Source of the DNA: Bacteroidota bacterium
Lineage (GTDB): Bacteria; Bacteroidota; Ignavibacteria; Ignavibacteriales; Ignavibacteriaceae
Assembly: GCA_021815365.1 (NCBI GenBank)
Contig: JAKAGZ010000012.1
Coordinates: forward strand, 1-57,802
Direction: 5' to 3'
Length of the DNA stretch: 57,802 nucleotides
Part shown: positions 26,086 through 35,109 of the stretch, in pieces
How the letters are laid out: every line of letters begins with the position of its first letter
How positions within the stretch are numbered: position 1 is the stretch's first letter
Program-made: the position numbers and the translations under genes
Notes under the pieces: generated by a model
Seen by the model: only the letters and a program-made list of their open reading frames with translations
The model's database searches: none
What the model was told of the DNA's origin: nothing

Positions 26086-26760
26086 TCATTTATTCATTGA
26101 CGGCATTTCCATTTTTTTATAATCTGCCGGGTGAGTAAACAACGATCCATCAAGCGATCTTTTTTCAATAGAAATCACTTCTAATTTGCTTTTGATTTTT
26201 CCATCAGAATCTTTAGTAATAACAATCATTGGTAAAAATCCTTCACTAACAAGTTTTTTCTGCCATTCAGGTTGGTTTTTATCTTTCATCGGATCACCCA
26301 TTAGTAAATTTCTGCCCAAACCTTTGGTTATCCAGGCTTCATCCTGAGTTCCATCTTTATCTGTATAAATTATTTTTTCAGATTTGTATCCAAGAATAAC
26401 TTTTGTCTCCCCCGTCATTTTAAAGTTTCCCTCTTCTTTTTTCTCGGCAGTCTGGCTGGTCTGTTCTTTATCCATTGCAGATCCGAAAGGATATTCGATG
26501 TACATTTTTTGCTCAGGCATAATGATCATCATCTTTTTATTCTGGTAATCTATCACCATAGCACCCCTCATTCCCTCCTCCTGTCCCTCAACGCGCATCT
26601 TATTATCCTTAACATAATATTCAATCGTAGAAGGAGTATTATCGCCATCTGTCATCTTCATGACTATTTTCCCTTCAAACTTTGTCTGAGAAAAAGTACT
26701 GGTTTGGAAAAAGCCAATTACAAAAAGACTAATAGTAAAAAAACTCAAAACGTGTTTCAT
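26086..26760 (-). CDS. DUF4412 family secreted protein
   Basis: Exported protein of 224 residues. The ATG at 26760 (MKHVLSFFTISLF) is chosen because GGAG lies 8 bases upstream and it opens a signal peptide ending near TFSQ; an in-frame start at 26859 is unlikely. The body shows KFEGKIVMKMTDGD, VKDNKMRVEGQ, QKMYIEYPF and TKDSDGKIKSKLEVISIEKRS, fitting DUF4412 (LolA-like fold). Possible role in lipoprotein or outer membrane handling; not shown. Confidence 0.75.
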   Translation of the reverse strand: MKHVLSFFTISLFVIGFFQTSTFSQTKFEGKIVMKMTDGDNTPSTIEYYVKDNKMRVEGQEEGMRGAMVIDYQNKKMMIIMPEQKMYIEYPFGSAMDKEQTSQTAEKKEEGNFKMTGETKVILGYKSEKIIYTDKDGTQDEAWITKGLGRNLLMGDPMKDKNQPEWQKKLVSEGFLPMIVITKDSDGKIKSKLEVISIEKRSLDGSLFTHPADYKKMEMPSMNK

Positions 26761-27037
26761 CTGAGGCTCCTTTATAAAAAATAAATTTATTTCTTTAATT
26801 AATAGAAAGTAGCAATTAGAAAGCCGAATTGCAAAATCTGAATGTTTATAAGTCGGCAAAAAATCAATTGTTTAATGATTTGAAATAATGCCCGCTATTT
26901 TTGTGGATAATTAAACGTACAGCAGACTATAAAAAACGTCGGCCTCATTTAACTTTATATAATATTTTCGTAACTTTTTGACACAGCTAATTAATATTTC
27001 CAGCTAATTTAAAATAAAGAAGGGGAAAGGGTGTTTT

Positions 27038-28888
27038 ATGTCTGTAAAAAAAATTTTTGACAACACTAAATATTCAAAAACAGAAGTATCTTCGTTGCCT
27101 TCCAGGTCGGAAATTGACGAGAAATATAAATGGAACCTGTCCGATATTTATAAATCCGAAGATCTCTGGGAAAAAGATTTTGAGTGGGTTAAAGGTAATA
27201 TTGACGGTTACAAAAATTTTAAAGGTGAATTAGGAAATTCCTCTGAGTCTTTATTTGAATGCCTGAAGTTTGATGATGAAATCGGAATTAAACTTGAGAG
27301 GCTTTATTTATATGCAATGCTTTCGAAAGACAGTGATATGAGCGTAACAAAATATCAGGCAATGGATGAACGGATTAAAAACCTTTATGCTCAGGTGTCA
27401 GCCGCAAATTCTTTTATCCGTCCCGAGATACTTACCATTCCCGAAGAAAAACTTCTTAAATTTTTAGATACAAACAATGAGCTGAAAGTTTACAGGCATC
27501 TTATTGAAGATTTGCTGAGAACAAAAGTCCACACACTTTCACAGGAGCAGGAAAGAATTCTTGCACTTTCGTCTGAGGCTACTCAGGCATGCTACAATGC
27601 TTTTTCAATGTTTACTAATGCCGATTTAAAATTTTCACCAGTAAAGGATACAGAAGGCAGAACAATAGAAATATCTCATGGTCGTTATTATGCTGCGATG
27701 TATTCTAAAAATCGTAAATTCAGGCAACAGGCTTACAAAAGTTATTACCAGCCATATAAAGATTTCGTAAATACTTTTGCTGCTCTGTTCAATGGAAATA
27801 TTAAAGCTAATATTTTTCATGCTAAAGCAAGAAATTACAGATCTGCAAGAGAAGCAGCTCTCGACAAAAATAATATCCCTCTTTCTGTTTACGATAATCT
27901 TGTTGAAAATACAAATAAGAATCTCAGACCTCTACAAAGATGGGCTGTGTTAAAGAAAAAATTATTAAAACTTGACGAACTCCATCCGTTCGATACATAC
28001 GTAACTCTTTTCTCAATAGAAGAAAAAAAATATACATTTGAAGAAGGTAAGGAAATAATTTACGAAGCGTTAAAACCTCTTGGTGGAGATTATTTTAACT
28101 CACTGAAAACAGCATTTGATAAAAGATGGATAGATGTTTACGAAACACATTCAAAAAGAAGTGGTGCTTATTCTTCGGGAACTACTTTTGGAGTGCATCC
28201 TTACGTCTTATTAAACTGGACAGATCTTTTGAATGATGTATTTACTCTGGCTCACGAGATGGGGCATAACATGCATTCTTACTATACGGGATTAAGCCAG
28301 CCGTTCCCCTATGCAAATTATACTATCTTTCTCGCTGAAGTAGCTTCAACTTTTAATGAAGCCTTGCTTCTTGATCATCTGATAAAAAAATCAGTTTCAA
28401 AAGAAGAAAAATTATATCTGCTGGAGAAATATCTGAACAACATTACTTCAACGTTTTATCGTCAGACTATGTTTGCGGAATTTGAAATGCTGGTTTACGA
28501 TAAATCCGAAAACGGACATGCTTTAACACATGAAGATCTTTGCAGAATGTACAGAGAACTATATCAGAAATACTGGGGCCCCAATATGGTTATTGATGAG
28601 GAAGAAAATTATACATGGGCAAGAATTCCTCATTTCTATTATAATTTTTATGTATATCAATATGCAACAGGATTTGCTGCCTCAGAGGCTTTGTCCGAAA
28701 AAGTTTTTGCTGACGGAGATCCGGCAGTAAACAAATATTTAAACTTCCTGAAAGCAGGCAGCAGTGATTATTCTATTAATATTTTAAAAGCTGCAGGAGT
28801 AGATATGAGTTCACCTGACCCTGTTATTGCTGTTGCTCAGAAAATGAGTCAACTGCTTGATGAACTTGAATCTACTCTTAATTTTTAA
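27038..28888 (+). CDS. pepF: Oligoendopeptidase F (M3 family)
   Basis: Cytosolic zinc metallopeptidase of 616 residues that cleaves oligopeptides. The catalytic HEMGHNMHSYY has zinc ligands H406 and H410 with E407, and a downstream Glu in FLAEVASTFNEALL supplies the third ligand. The late YQYATGFAAS segment is also typical of PepF. A GGGGAAAGGG-type purine-rich sequence precedes the ATG. It stands upstream of the GMP reductase/IMPDH-like gene, with a 62-base gap. Confidence 0.93.
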   Translation: MSVKKIFDNTKYSKTEVSSLPSRSEIDEKYKWNLSDIYKSEDLWEKDFEWVKGNIDGYKNFKGELGNSSESLFECLKFDDEIGIKLERLYLYAMLSKDSDMSVTKYQAMDERIKNLYAQVSAANSFIRPEILTIPEEKLLKFLDTNNELKVYRHLIEDLLRTKVHTLSQEQERILALSSEATQACYNAFSMFTNADLKFSPVKDTEGRTIEISHGRYYAAMYSKNRKFRQQAYKSYYQPYKDFVNTFAALFNGNIKANIFHAKARNYRSAREAALDKNNIPLSVYDNLVENTNKNLRPLQRWAVLKKKLLKLDELHPFDTYVTLFSIEEKKYTFEEGKEIIYEALKPLGGDYFNSLKTAFDKRWIDVYETHSKRSGAYSSGTTFGVHPYVLLNWTDLLNDVFTLAHEMGHNMHSYYTGLSQPFPYANYTIFLAEVASTFNEALLLDHLIKKSVSKEEKLYLLEKYLNNITSTFYRQTMFAEFEMLVYDKSENGHALTHEDLCRMYRELYQKYWGPNMVIDEEENYTWARIPHFYYNFYVYQYATGFAASEALSEKVFADGDPAVNKYLNFLKAGSSDYSINILKAAGVDMSSPDPVIAVAQKMSQLLDELESTLNF

Positions 28889-28950
28889 TCGTAACTGTTG
28901 TTACGTCAGCAAATCTTTTCACATAATTTTAATAAAGGAAATATCCATAA

Positions 28951-29967
28951 ATGAAAATATATTCTAAAGAAGCGCTTAATGAATTTCATCAATCATTAAC
29001 TTATGATGACATCAGTTTAATACCCACAGAAATTTCAAGAGTTAAATCAAGGACTGAAGCCTCAACAAGCTGCAGCTTTTTAGGATTGCAGCTTGCCCTT
29101 CCCGTTATATCAAGCCCGATGGAAACTGTTACAGGGATTGAAATGGCTAAATCTCTGACTGAACTTGGCTGCCTGGGAATTTTAAACAGGTTCGATAGTT
29201 CACTTAAAGAAATTCTGAGAAATAATAATAACGGGAAAAAAATCAGGGGGATATCAATTGCTCTTACAACACCAATGAGTGAAGTTGAAAAATTAGCTGA
29301 CGCAGGGTATATTATTTGTATTGACACTGCCAACGCAAACAATAACGAAGTGCTGCACAAGACAGAAGAAGTAAAAAAGAAATTAAATGTTAAGGTGATA
29401 GTTGGCAATATTGCACACGGGAAAAGTTTACATCAACTCGAAAATGCCGGTGCAGATGCTGTTAGAGTTGGAATAGGCAGCGGAAGCGTTTGTACAACTT
29501 CTATACAAACAGGAATAGGCATCGGGCAAGTCTCTTCACTATTAAATGTTTTATTTTCAAGAAATGAACAGAAGCTGAATATTAAAATAATTGCAGACGG
29601 CGGGGTTAAAAGTCCGGGTGATATTGCCAAAGCTATTGCACTCGGCGCTGACGCAGTTATGCTTGGCAGAATGCTCTCCGGAACAAAAGAAACTCCTGGT
29701 GAAATAATTAAATACAATGGTCAGCTTTGGAAAAAATACAGAGGCTCGGCATCGTTCGGTGTAAAAATGAAAAATGAATTTATCGAGGGCGAAGAAACTA
29801 TGGTAGCTTATAAAGGCACGGTAAAAAATGTGATTGATAGTATTTCAGATGGCTTAAGAAGCTCGATGAGTTATATGAATTGTTTTACGCTTGATGAATT
29901 AAGAAGAACTGAAACATTTGCTGTTTTAAGCAACAGTTCGTACCTTGAAAGATTACCGAAGATTTAA
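28951..29967 (+). CDS. GMP reductase / IMP dehydrogenase family protein without CBS domain
   Basis: TIM-barrel NAD(P)-dependent purine nucleotide oxidoreductase of 338 residues. The N-terminus TYDDISLIPTEISRVKSRTE, GIGSGSVCTTSIQTGIG with catalytic C181, and IADGGVKSPGDIAKAIALGAD are family marks. No CBS pair is present, and the length fits GMP reductase; however the active loop has GSGSVCTTS where canonical enzymes have GPGSVCTTR or similar, so substrate choice is uncertain. Confidence 0.8.
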   Translation: MKIYSKEALNEFHQSLTYDDISLIPTEISRVKSRTEASTSCSFLGLQLALPVISSPMETVTGIEMAKSLTELGCLGILNRFDSSLKEILRNNNNGKKIRGISIALTTPMSEVEKLADAGYIICIDTANANNNEVLHKTEEVKKKLNVKVIVGNIAHGKSLHQLENAGADAVRVGIGSGSVCTTSIQTGIGIGQVSSLLNVLFSRNEQKLNIKIIADGGVKSPGDIAKAIALGADAVMLGRMLSGTKETPGEIIKYNGQLWKKYRGSASFGVKMKNEFIEGEETMVAYKGTVKNVIDSISDGLRSSMSYMNCFTLDELRRTETFAVLSNSSYLERLPKI

Positions 29968-30023
29968 TCAAATAAATTTATCCTTCGTGAACTTTTAGAT
30001 GAAAGTTTTTCTATATTAAATAT

Positions 30024-30338
30024 ATGGATGAAGAGAAATTTAAAACGGCAGTCGAAAAAGGAAGGATTGAATGGCGAAAACATGTTTTTCAAAGAATGGT
30101 GCAAAGAGGTATAAAGAGAGAAGACGTTAAAGAAGTTATTACAAAAGGAGAAATGATAGAGAGCTATGAGAATGATAAGCCATTTTCTAGTGCATTATTC
30201 TTCAAAATTGTTAATGGCGAACCTTTACATGTCGTAACATCTTTTGACGAAAGACAGAATAAAGTGTATATTATTACAACATATAAACCAACCATAGAAA
30301 TATTTGAAAGTGATTATAAAACAAGGAAAAGGAAATGA
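30024..30338 (+). CDS. DUF4258 family protein (toxin-like)
   Basis: Basic cytosolic protein of 104 residues with KHVFQRMVQRGIKREDV and the late VVTSFDERQNKVYIITTY, matching DUF4258, a RelE-like fold family found with antitoxins. Its stop overlaps the next ORF by 4 bases (ATGA). In many genomes DUF4258 genes are paired with a YgiT zinc-finger gene, as here, so it is probably the toxin of a type II pair; activity is not shown. Confidence 0.75.
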   Translation: MDEEKFKTAVEKGRIEWRKHVFQRMVQRGIKREDVKEVITKGEMIESYENDKPFSSALFFKIVNGEPLHVVTSFDERQNKVYIITTYKPTIEIFESDYKTRKRK

Positions 30339-30580
30339 AAGGAAATATTTGTCCGATCTGCGGTGGAATGAAAGTTGCTTCAACTACAAGTTTTACAGTT
30401 GATTATAATACAGGAGTAGTAGTGATCAGGAATGTGCCGGCAAAAGTTTGTACGCAATGCGGTGAAGAATGGATTTCTGATAGAACAGCAGCAAAACTTG
30501 AAAAGATTGTTTCCGTTTCTAAGAAACAAAGGCAGGAAATTTTTGTTGCCAGATTTAACAATTATTCCTTAGCATCTTAA
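30335..30580 (+). CDS. YgiT-type zinc finger protein (MqsA-like antitoxin)
   Basis: Protein of 81 residues with CPICGG at 6-11 and CTQCGEEW at 39-46, forming a zinc-ribbon, separated by a beta-rich segment VDYNTGVVVIRNVPAKV. This matches the YgiT/MqsA N-terminal domain. There is no C-terminal HTH as in MqsA. It overlaps the DUF4258 gene by 4 bases, giving the toxin-first order typical of such pairs. Confidence 0.75.
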   Translation: MKGNICPICGGMKVASTTSFTVDYNTGVVVIRNVPAKVCTQCGEEWISDRTAAKLEKIVSVSKKQRQEIFVARFNNYSLAS

Positions 30581-30704
30581 ATTCTGTGGCTGTAGTATAG
30601 GTACAATTCTGTGAAAATTAAAAAACAAAAATACTTGTCTTGTTAATCAACCCCCCGGTACTTTTTGTCGCCGCTCCCGGAGTTTTTTAATTTATTATTA
30701 CCTA

Positions 30705-32957
30705 TTATTTTGCTTTAAAGTTTTTCAATCTTAAAGAATTACTTACCACCGAAACTGAACTCATAGACATTGCGAATGCGGCAAACATCGGGTTTAACAA
30801 TCCAAATGCTGCAAGCGGAATACCTATAACGTTGTAAATAAAAGCCCAGAATAAATTTTGTTTTATTATAGATAGAGTTTTTTTAGAAAGTCTTATTGCA
30901 TTTATTACACCGTTCAGGTCGCCGCTCATTAAAACAATTGAACCAGACTCCATCGCAATATCGGTGCCTGTGCCGATCGCAATTCCCACATCGCTTTGAG
31001 CAAGAGCAGGCGCATCATTTATTCCGTCACCTACCATAGCAACAACTTCATTATTATTCTGGTATTTTTTAATGGCATTGGCTTTATCACCGGGCATTAC
31101 TTCAGCTTCAAAAAAATCTATGCCGATTTGTTCTGCAATGCTTTCAGCAGTTTTTTTATCATCTCCTGTTATCATTACTGTCTTAATGTTCATTTCCTTA
31201 AGTCTTTTAATTGTTTCTGCTGAGTTTGGTTTTACAGAATCACTAATGCAGAGAAGCCCCTTGAGTTCTCCGTCAATGTTCACGTAGACAGTTGTTTTCC
31301 CCGTTGGATTCAGCTTTAAAATTTGTTCTTTAAAGATGTCAAGATTCGTCGAGTATTCGTTCATTAATTTTTCGTTACCAATAACGATGGCTCTGCCATT
31401 AACTACTGCTGAAATCCCCTTGCCCGTAATACTGTGAAATGATTCAGTCTCAACGAAATTTATATTTTTCTCCTTTGCAAATTTTATTATTGATTCTGCA
31501 ATTGGATGTTCTGATTTATTTTCTGCTGAAGCAACGAGCCTAAGTAACTCTTCTTCCGAAATGCCATAAGTAAAAATTTCTGTTACAGTCGGCTCGCCTT
31601 TTGTGATCGTACCGGTCTTATCAAAAATTACTGTTGTGATTTTATGAGCAAGCTCAAGGCTTGAACCATTTTTTATTAATATCCCAAGCTGAGCGCCTTT
31701 GCCAGTACCAACGATCAATGCTGTCGGGGTTGCTAAACCAAGTGCACAGGGGCATGCAATTATCAGAACAGCGACAAAATTAATTAATCCGGAATTAAAA
31801 GCATTATTCCCTCCGAAGATTAGCCACATTATAAACGTTAAAACCGCAAATGCGATTACGGTGGGAACAAAAATAGCAGCAACTTTATCAGCCAAGTTTT
31901 GTATCGGTGCTTTTGAACCCTGTGCCTCTTCAACCATTTTAATTATTTGACCGAGAACTGAGTTGTTGCCTACTGCAGATATTTCAAATTCGAAATAGCC
32001 TGTTTTATTTATTGTTCCTCCGATAACTTTGTCGCCGATTACTTTTTCTACCTGTTTACTTTCGCCTGTTATCATTGATTCATCGAGTACAGAATTACCA
32101 AAGACAATTCTCCCGTCTGCAGGAATTTTCCCCCCTGGTTTAACAACAACAATATCCCCTATCCGAAGCTCATCAAGCTGAATTTCTATTTCTGCAGTGC
32201 CGCGCTTTACTATCGCAGTTTTTGGTTGCAGCCCCATTAATTTCTTGATCGCAGTATTAGCTTTTGATTTTGCTCTCGCCTCAAGCCATCTTCCCATTAA
32301 AATTAATGTTATGATCACTGCTGCAGTATCAAAATAAACGTGAGGTAAATCTCCTGGCTTTAGAACTAATTCTGGGAACAGTACAACAATAGTGCTGAAA
32401 ATAAAAGCCGCACCTGTACCTACTGCTACCAGAGAGTTCATGTCTGCTGAAAGATGCTTCAGGTTGTTCCAAAAGATAACGTAAAATCTTTTGCCGGATA
32501 TAAAGACTACAGGAAGTGTCAATAAAAATAAAATTTTATTTATATCGTTTATTGAAACAGGCAGCATTTTGTGGAAATTTTCCCACGATACTGACATACT
32601 TATTATAACAATCGGGATTGTCATTACTGCAGAAAAGATAAGATCTCTTTTCAGCTTTTTTTCATATTCAGTGTGTTGGTCAGGATTTTCTTTTTCGCTA
32701 AAAGAACCACCGCTTAATTTTTCACTATCAAGCAGAATTTTGTATCCCGCTTCTTCTACAAGTTTTTCAATTTTTCTGTAATCAGTATTCATCGGGTCAA
32801 ATTCAAAGGAAGCTTTTTCAGATGCGAAATTGACCGATACATTTTTTACTCCTTCAGCTTTGGAAATTGCTTTTTCAACTCTCACCACACAGCTTGCACA
32901 CGTCATTCCTTCGACAGGTACAGTAATTTTCTTTGTTGTTGCATTCCTGTTATTCAT
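30705..32957 (-). CDS. copA: Copper-exporting P1B-type ATPase
   Basis: Membrane pump of 750 residues moving Cu(I) out of the cytosol. One N-terminal HMA domain with GMTCASC (about 16-22), eight predicted helices, the membrane metal site CPC in ACPCALGLATPTA (about 400), phosphorylation motif DKTGT (about 444), the HP dipeptide in ENKSEHPIAES and GDGINDAPALAQSDVG. C-terminal helix residues include the MSMSSVSVVSNSLRL signature of Cu+-ATPases. It is followed upstream by copZ (34 bases) and the HMA-AraC regulator. Confidence 0.95.
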   Translation of the reverse strand: MNNRNATTKKITVPVEGMTCASCVVRVEKAISKAEGVKNVSVNFASEKASFEFDPMNTDYRKIEKLVEEAGYKILLDSEKLSGGSFSEKENPDQHTEYEKKLKRDLIFSAVMTIPIVIISMSVSWENFHKMLPVSINDINKILFLLTLPVVFISGKRFYVIFWNNLKHLSADMNSLVAVGTGAAFIFSTIVVLFPELVLKPGDLPHVYFDTAAVIITLILMGRWLEARAKSKANTAIKKLMGLQPKTAIVKRGTAEIEIQLDELRIGDIVVVKPGGKIPADGRIVFGNSVLDESMITGESKQVEKVIGDKVIGGTINKTGYFEFEISAVGNNSVLGQIIKMVEEAQGSKAPIQNLADKVAAIFVPTVIAFAVLTFIMWLIFGGNNAFNSGLINFVAVLIIACPCALGLATPTALIVGTGKGAQLGILIKNGSSLELAHKITTVIFDKTGTITKGEPTVTEIFTYGISEEELLRLVASAENKSEHPIAESIIKFAKEKNINFVETESFHSITGKGISAVVNGRAIVIGNEKLMNEYSTNLDIFKEQILKLNPTGKTTVYVNIDGELKGLLCISDSVKPNSAETIKRLKEMNIKTVMITGDDKKTAESIAEQIGIDFFEAEVMPGDKANAIKKYQNNNEVVAMVGDGINDAPALAQSDVGIAIGTGTDIAMESGSIVLMSGDLNGVINAIRLSKKTLSIIKQNLFWAFIYNVIGIPLAAFGLLNPMFAAFAMSMSSVSVVSNSLRLKNFKAK

Positions 32958-32991
32958 TGGTTTGCCTGAAAATCTTTTATCTTTTTCTTGA

Positions 32992-33192
32992 TCAAGCTAC
33001 TATTTTGTAACCAGCTTTCTCAACAGCGTTTTTAAGATCGCTGTCTTTTATTTTATTCTCATCATATTCAATATCTGCCGAACCTATCTTTACATCTTTT
33101 ACTTTTATACCCAGCCTTGAAAGTTCACTTCTAACTGAATGAATACAATGCTGACAGGACATTCCTTCAATATTTAATTTTTTACTTATCAT
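32992..33192 (-). CDS. copZ: Copper chaperone, HMA domain
   Basis: Cytosolic metallochaperone of 66 residues, a single heavy-metal-associated domain with the metal site GMSCQHC at 10-16. A GGAG ribosome site is present 8 bases before the ATG. It lies between the HMA-AraC regulator and copA, so it likely delivers Cu(I) to the CopA pump. Confidence 0.88.
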   Translation of the reverse strand: MISKKLNIEGMSCQHCIHSVRSELSRLGIKVKDVKIGSADIEYDENKIKDSDLKNAVEKAGYKIVA

Positions 33193-33285
33193 TTTTTTTA
33201 CTCCATTGATTTTGATCTGCGGGGTAAAATTATGATTGCAGGTATCAAAAAGCCTTACACTTTCTGTTAAAAAGTTTATAGAATT

Positions 33286-33861
33286 TTAAACTTTATCCAA
33301 AGGAATTCTTTTTTTGTTTTTTAGATTTTTATAATGACTCGGAGTGAAACCGGTGGTTTTTTTGAACTGACTTGAAAGGTGCTGAACACTGCTGTAACCT
33401 AATTTGAATGCGATCTCGCTGAGCGTTAATTCATCATAGACTAACAGTTCCTTCACTTTTTCAATTTTCTGATGGATGATATATTTTTCGATTGTGATAT
33501 CTTCAAGGGAAGAAAAAAGATGACTCAGGTATTGATAGCTTATGTTCAGGTTTTCTGAGATGTATTTAGAAAAATTAAATTTTTCTAATTCACCGTTTGT
33601 TGATGACTGAATTTTCTCAATGATAATAGTTTTAATTTTTTCGATAATTTTACTTTGCTTGTCGTTTAACATTCCGAAGCCATTACTTTCCAGCACTGCT
33701 CTTATTCTGTTCATATCAATGGAGTTATTCTCTGAAACAAATGTGGCTTCACCAAGCTCAACATTTTGAACGGTCAATCCCAGTTTTGTTAGTTCTTCAC
33801 TAACTACTTTGATACATCTTCCGCAAACCATGTTTTTAATATAAATAGTTGTAGTCTGCAT
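33286..33861 (-). CDS. HMA domain-AraC family fusion regulator
   Basis: Predicted metal-responsive transcription factor of 191 residues from MQTTTIYIKN (the frame is open to 33888). N-terminal HMA-like domain with KNMVCGRCIKVV (about 6-17), where the two Cys are three residues apart as in copper chaperones. The C-terminal half is an AraC-type double HTH with LSEIAFKLGYSSVQHLSSQFK and FTPSHYKNL. The fusion suggests it senses copper directly. It is upstream of copZ and copA on the same strand, so it may control them and itself. Confidence 0.82.
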   Translation of the reverse strand: MQTTTIYIKNMVCGRCIKVVSEELTKLGLTVQNVELGEATFVSENNSIDMNRIRAVLESNGFGMLNDKQSKIIEKIKTIIIEKIQSSTNGELEKFNFSKYISENLNISYQYLSHLFSSLEDITIEKYIIHQKIEKVKELLVYDELTLSEIAFKLGYSSVQHLSSQFKKTTGFTPSHYKNLKNKKRIPLDKV

Positions 33862-33977
33862 AGTTATAATTGAACAGCAAAATATCAATTATAAAAATAA
33901 AGTATTAATGATAAGAAAGACAGGACAAAAGCAATGTGAAAAGTTATAATTTTATTGTGGGAAGACTTAGCGGTCAG

Positions 33978-34433
33978 TTATTCAACCAAAGCTGCAGAAC
34001 TGATTTTTAATTTATGCATTGGTCTGAGATCATTATTAGAATAGAAGCTATAAATATTAAAGACCTCATTTTCTGATTTCTTTGAAGAAGATGGTTTGGG
34101 GATGGGTCTGAATACTTCAGACGCCTTAGGTTTTTGAATTTTTTGCAAGCCAGGGTTGTCTTCCTTCTTTCTGAGTATTTTCTTTACCTGGTCACCATCA
34201 GCATTTTCGTTCAGTACTTTAAATTTCTTATCCTTTTCTTTTTTCTCTTTTTCTTCCTGGGGTTCGTGAACCTCAAGAATTAAATTTGATTTGATCTCTT
34301 CTGTATCTCTTTCATACGGCTTTACACGGTTTCTGCTCTTGATCTTGTAAACAGTAAAAGAAACCATAAAAGTAAAGGAAGTTAACACAGTAAAAATACC
34401 AAGCGAGGCTTTGATGATCGGTATCAGTTCCAT
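33978..34433 (-). CDS. Hypothetical single-span membrane protein, Lys/Glu-rich
   Basis: Protein of 151 residues with one N-terminal helix (about 8-30, SLGIFTVLTSFTFMVSFTVYKI), then a mostly charged, low-complexity cytoplasmic tail (KEKKEKDKKF, VKKILRKKED) and a Pro-rich segment RPIPKPSSSKKS. I recognise no family. It is read away from the HU gene and precedes the copper regulator by about 90 bases. Confidence 0.5.
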   Translation of the reverse strand: MELIPIIKASLGIFTVLTSFTFMVSFTVYKIKSRNRVKPYERDTEEIKSNLILEVHEPQEEKEKKEKDKKFKVLNENADGDQVKKILRKKEDNPGLQKIQKPKASEVFRPIPKPSSSKKSENEVFNIYSFYSNNDLRPMHKLKISSAALVE

Positions 34434-34806
34434 TTATTCCTTTGAGAGATATTTGTAAAAATTCTTCTATTACGAGTATAATTTTAACAATTATGATGCC
34501 ATTTCTTATTTTTGTCAAAAAAATAATTTATAAATTTACATACGAATATTTATGAGATTTCTTATCAATATGAGACCTGCAGCAGAATAATTTTTTTTTC
34601 ACCATTAGCTAATAAACATTTTATTTTTATCAGGATAGATAGGTCAAAAATTTTTCTTACATTGATTTAGTTGATTATAAATACAACATTTACGAAGTGA
34701 TAAACTACTTATTACAACTTAAGTTGATTTTGCGCTAAATCTTCAATAATTTAAATCACTGATTTGTAAAGAGTTATACAATATTAAAAAATAGAAAGGT
34801 GGTATT
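34434..34806. other. AT-rich intergenic region upstream of HU gene
   Basis: About 370 bases between divergent genes (the membrane protein on minus, HU on plus). It is very AT-rich with no credible ORF. It must hold both promoters; I cannot choose hexamers with confidence. The plus-strand end has the ribosome site GAAAGGTGG before the HU ATG. Confidence 0.4.
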
Positions 34807-35100
34807 ATGACTAAGGCAGACATTGTTGATAAAGTTGCATCAGGCACAGGCTTGACAAAGCTTGAAACGGAAGCCATTATTGAAGGCTTCTTTAAAACTG
34901 TTATCGAAGCCTTAAAAGAAGGCAGAGGAATAGAAATAAGAGGGTTTGGAAGTTATAAAGTTAAGAAAAAAAATGCCCGACAGGCACGAAATCCCAAAAC
35001 AGGTGAACAGGTTTTCGTTCCCGAACATTTTGTTCCCACTTTTAAATTTTCAAAAGATTTTAAAGACTTAGTTGATAAAGGTATGAAAGGGCGGGAGTAA
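34807..35100 (+). CDS. HU/IHF family nucleoid DNA-binding protein
   Basis: DNA-bending nucleoid protein of 97 residues. The N-terminal MTKADIVDKVASGTGLTKLE, the GFGSYKVKKKNARQARNPKTGE beta-arm motif (split here at GFGSYKV / RQARNPKTGE) and the FKFSKDFKDLV tail fit HU/IHF. AAAGGTGG lies before the ATG. The zinc-ribbon/TPR gene follows after 9 bases, so the two are likely co-transcribed. Confidence 0.92.
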   Translation: MTKADIVDKVASGTGLTKLETEAIIEGFFKTVIEALKEGRGIEIRGFGSYKVKKKNARQARNPKTGEQVFVPEHFVPTFKFSKDFKDLVDKGMKGRE

Positions 35101-35109
35101 AAGAATTAT

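Noticed and set aside
33267-33290. AAGTTTA/TAAACTT inverted repeat as a copper operator
   Set aside because: It overlaps the end of the regulator gene and is very AT-rich; chance or a weak terminator is as likely.
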